Of a stretch of 64,000 nucleotides of DNA, positions 63,671-64,000 are shown piece by piece. Made by a program: the position numbers and the translations under genes. The notes beneath the pieces were generated by a model. It was not told the DNA's origin and did no database searches. It was given only the letters and a program-made list of their open reading frames with translations. The DNA is from Anniella stebbinsi. Taxonomy: Eukaryota > Chordata > Lepidosauria > Squamata > Anniellidae. Position 1 is the stretch's first letter, and every line of letters begins with the position of its first letter. The DNA is taken from NCBI GenBank assembly GCA_029215795.1, contig JARDYH010000002.1, positions 14,191,001 to 14,255,000 of the forward strand, read 5' to 3'.

Positions 63671-64000
63671 ATATCAACCAACCAAAGGAATGTATATGGC
63701 GTTCCATATACAAAGGGATGTGAGAAGGAGGGAGGGGGATTATGCCTTCTGGCCTTGCTCTAATCTTCCATGCATTCTGCTGATGGTCTGAAGAGAACCC
63801 CTTCTGCCCACATGCACTCAGGGCAGGTAACAAATACCTAATGAACCTTAATAAAACAATGGAAACAGCACAGTGGCTTAATATATAATTCAGTAAGCAG
63901 GTCTCCACCTGAACTGCTCCCTGGACCCCAGTCCACAGACTCTTGTGCCTGCCTGTGAACTGCCATTTTACAGGAAATGGCGGATAAGCGGTTTTACATA
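63671..64000. other. Unassigned sequence to window end
   Basis: Nothing recognised; the hairpin-like CCATTTTACAGGAAATGG (63962-63979) is short. Confidence 0.3.

Noticed and set aside
1..64000. CRISPR arrays, operons, phage or plasmid features
   Set aside because: No regularly spaced short repeats, no ribosome-binding sites and no prokaryotic gene density; all repeat content is vertebrate transposon type.

Overview
This is vertebrate nuclear DNA, most likely from a squamate reptile (lizard or snake). The evidence is the mix of repeats. CR1 LINE 3' ends carry the reptile/bird type terminal octamer repeat. L2-clade, L1-like and R4/R2-like LINE remnants lie side by side. There are tRNA-like SINE copies, one 5S-rRNA-derived SINE, and a very large load of short non-autonomous DNA transposons. 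I see no complete host protein-coding gene, no tRNA, rRNA or snRNA gene, no CRISPR array and no prokaryotic feature. The window reads as intergenic DNA or a long intron; nearly all open reading frames fall inside repeats or are short chance frames. One possible 92-bp host exon (49025-49116) is flagged at low confidence.

The main content is DNA-transposon insertions. I could place exact boundaries for many because they carry 8-bp target-site duplications (TSDs) and ends reading TAGGG/TAGGC...CCCTA, the signature of hAT elements. Four sets stand out: (A) GC-rich foldback elements built on repeated GATCNGG-type arms (9717-10303, 14330-15892, 40213-40741, 52517-53657, a truncated copy at 55207-56542 and a fragment at 140-500); (B) AT-rich palindromes with GATAATTATC cores (37358-38022, 49987-50648); (F) a uniform ~320-bp family ending TAGGSTGACCA (ten copies); and (G) a loose AT-rich family ending TAGGGATG (6833, 21647, 24402, 37141, 61406 and others). 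Further sets have different ends, including one with 3-bp AAT duplications (17105-17658, 33684-35476). No transposase gene for any of them is visible here.

Layout. 1-9 kb: foldback fragment, inverted CR1 ends, a LINE split by an F element, an L2 tail, and a SINE split by a G element. 9-16 kb: a hAT element split by an A element, an L2 tail, a second foldback element, and the 1.56-kb A element made of four ~190-bp palindromes. 16-30 kb: a four-layer nest (hAT-like, then L1, then an AAT-duplicating element, then F), a CR1 split by a ~1-kb LTR-like insertion, and a cluster of three F elements. 30-42 kb: CR1, a degraded L2, a good 5'-truncated L2 inside a DNA transposon, a B element inside a G element, an A element, a 670-bp tandem-module element and a 5S SINE. 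42-64 kb: CR1 copies, palindromic MITEs, a GC-rich hAT element with an exact TSD, an R4/R2-like LINE C-terminus, an A element inside an F element, the second four-palindrome array next to an L2 C-terminus, and mostly quiet sequence to the end.

Between the repeats lie several AT-rich, homeobox-site-rich stretches with no repeat signature (for example 8345-8830, 13470-13770, 29140-29430, 45590-46010). These are the best candidates for conserved non-coding regulatory DNA, but that can only be tested by cross-species alignment. All family assignments rest on reading the sequence; no database search was run.
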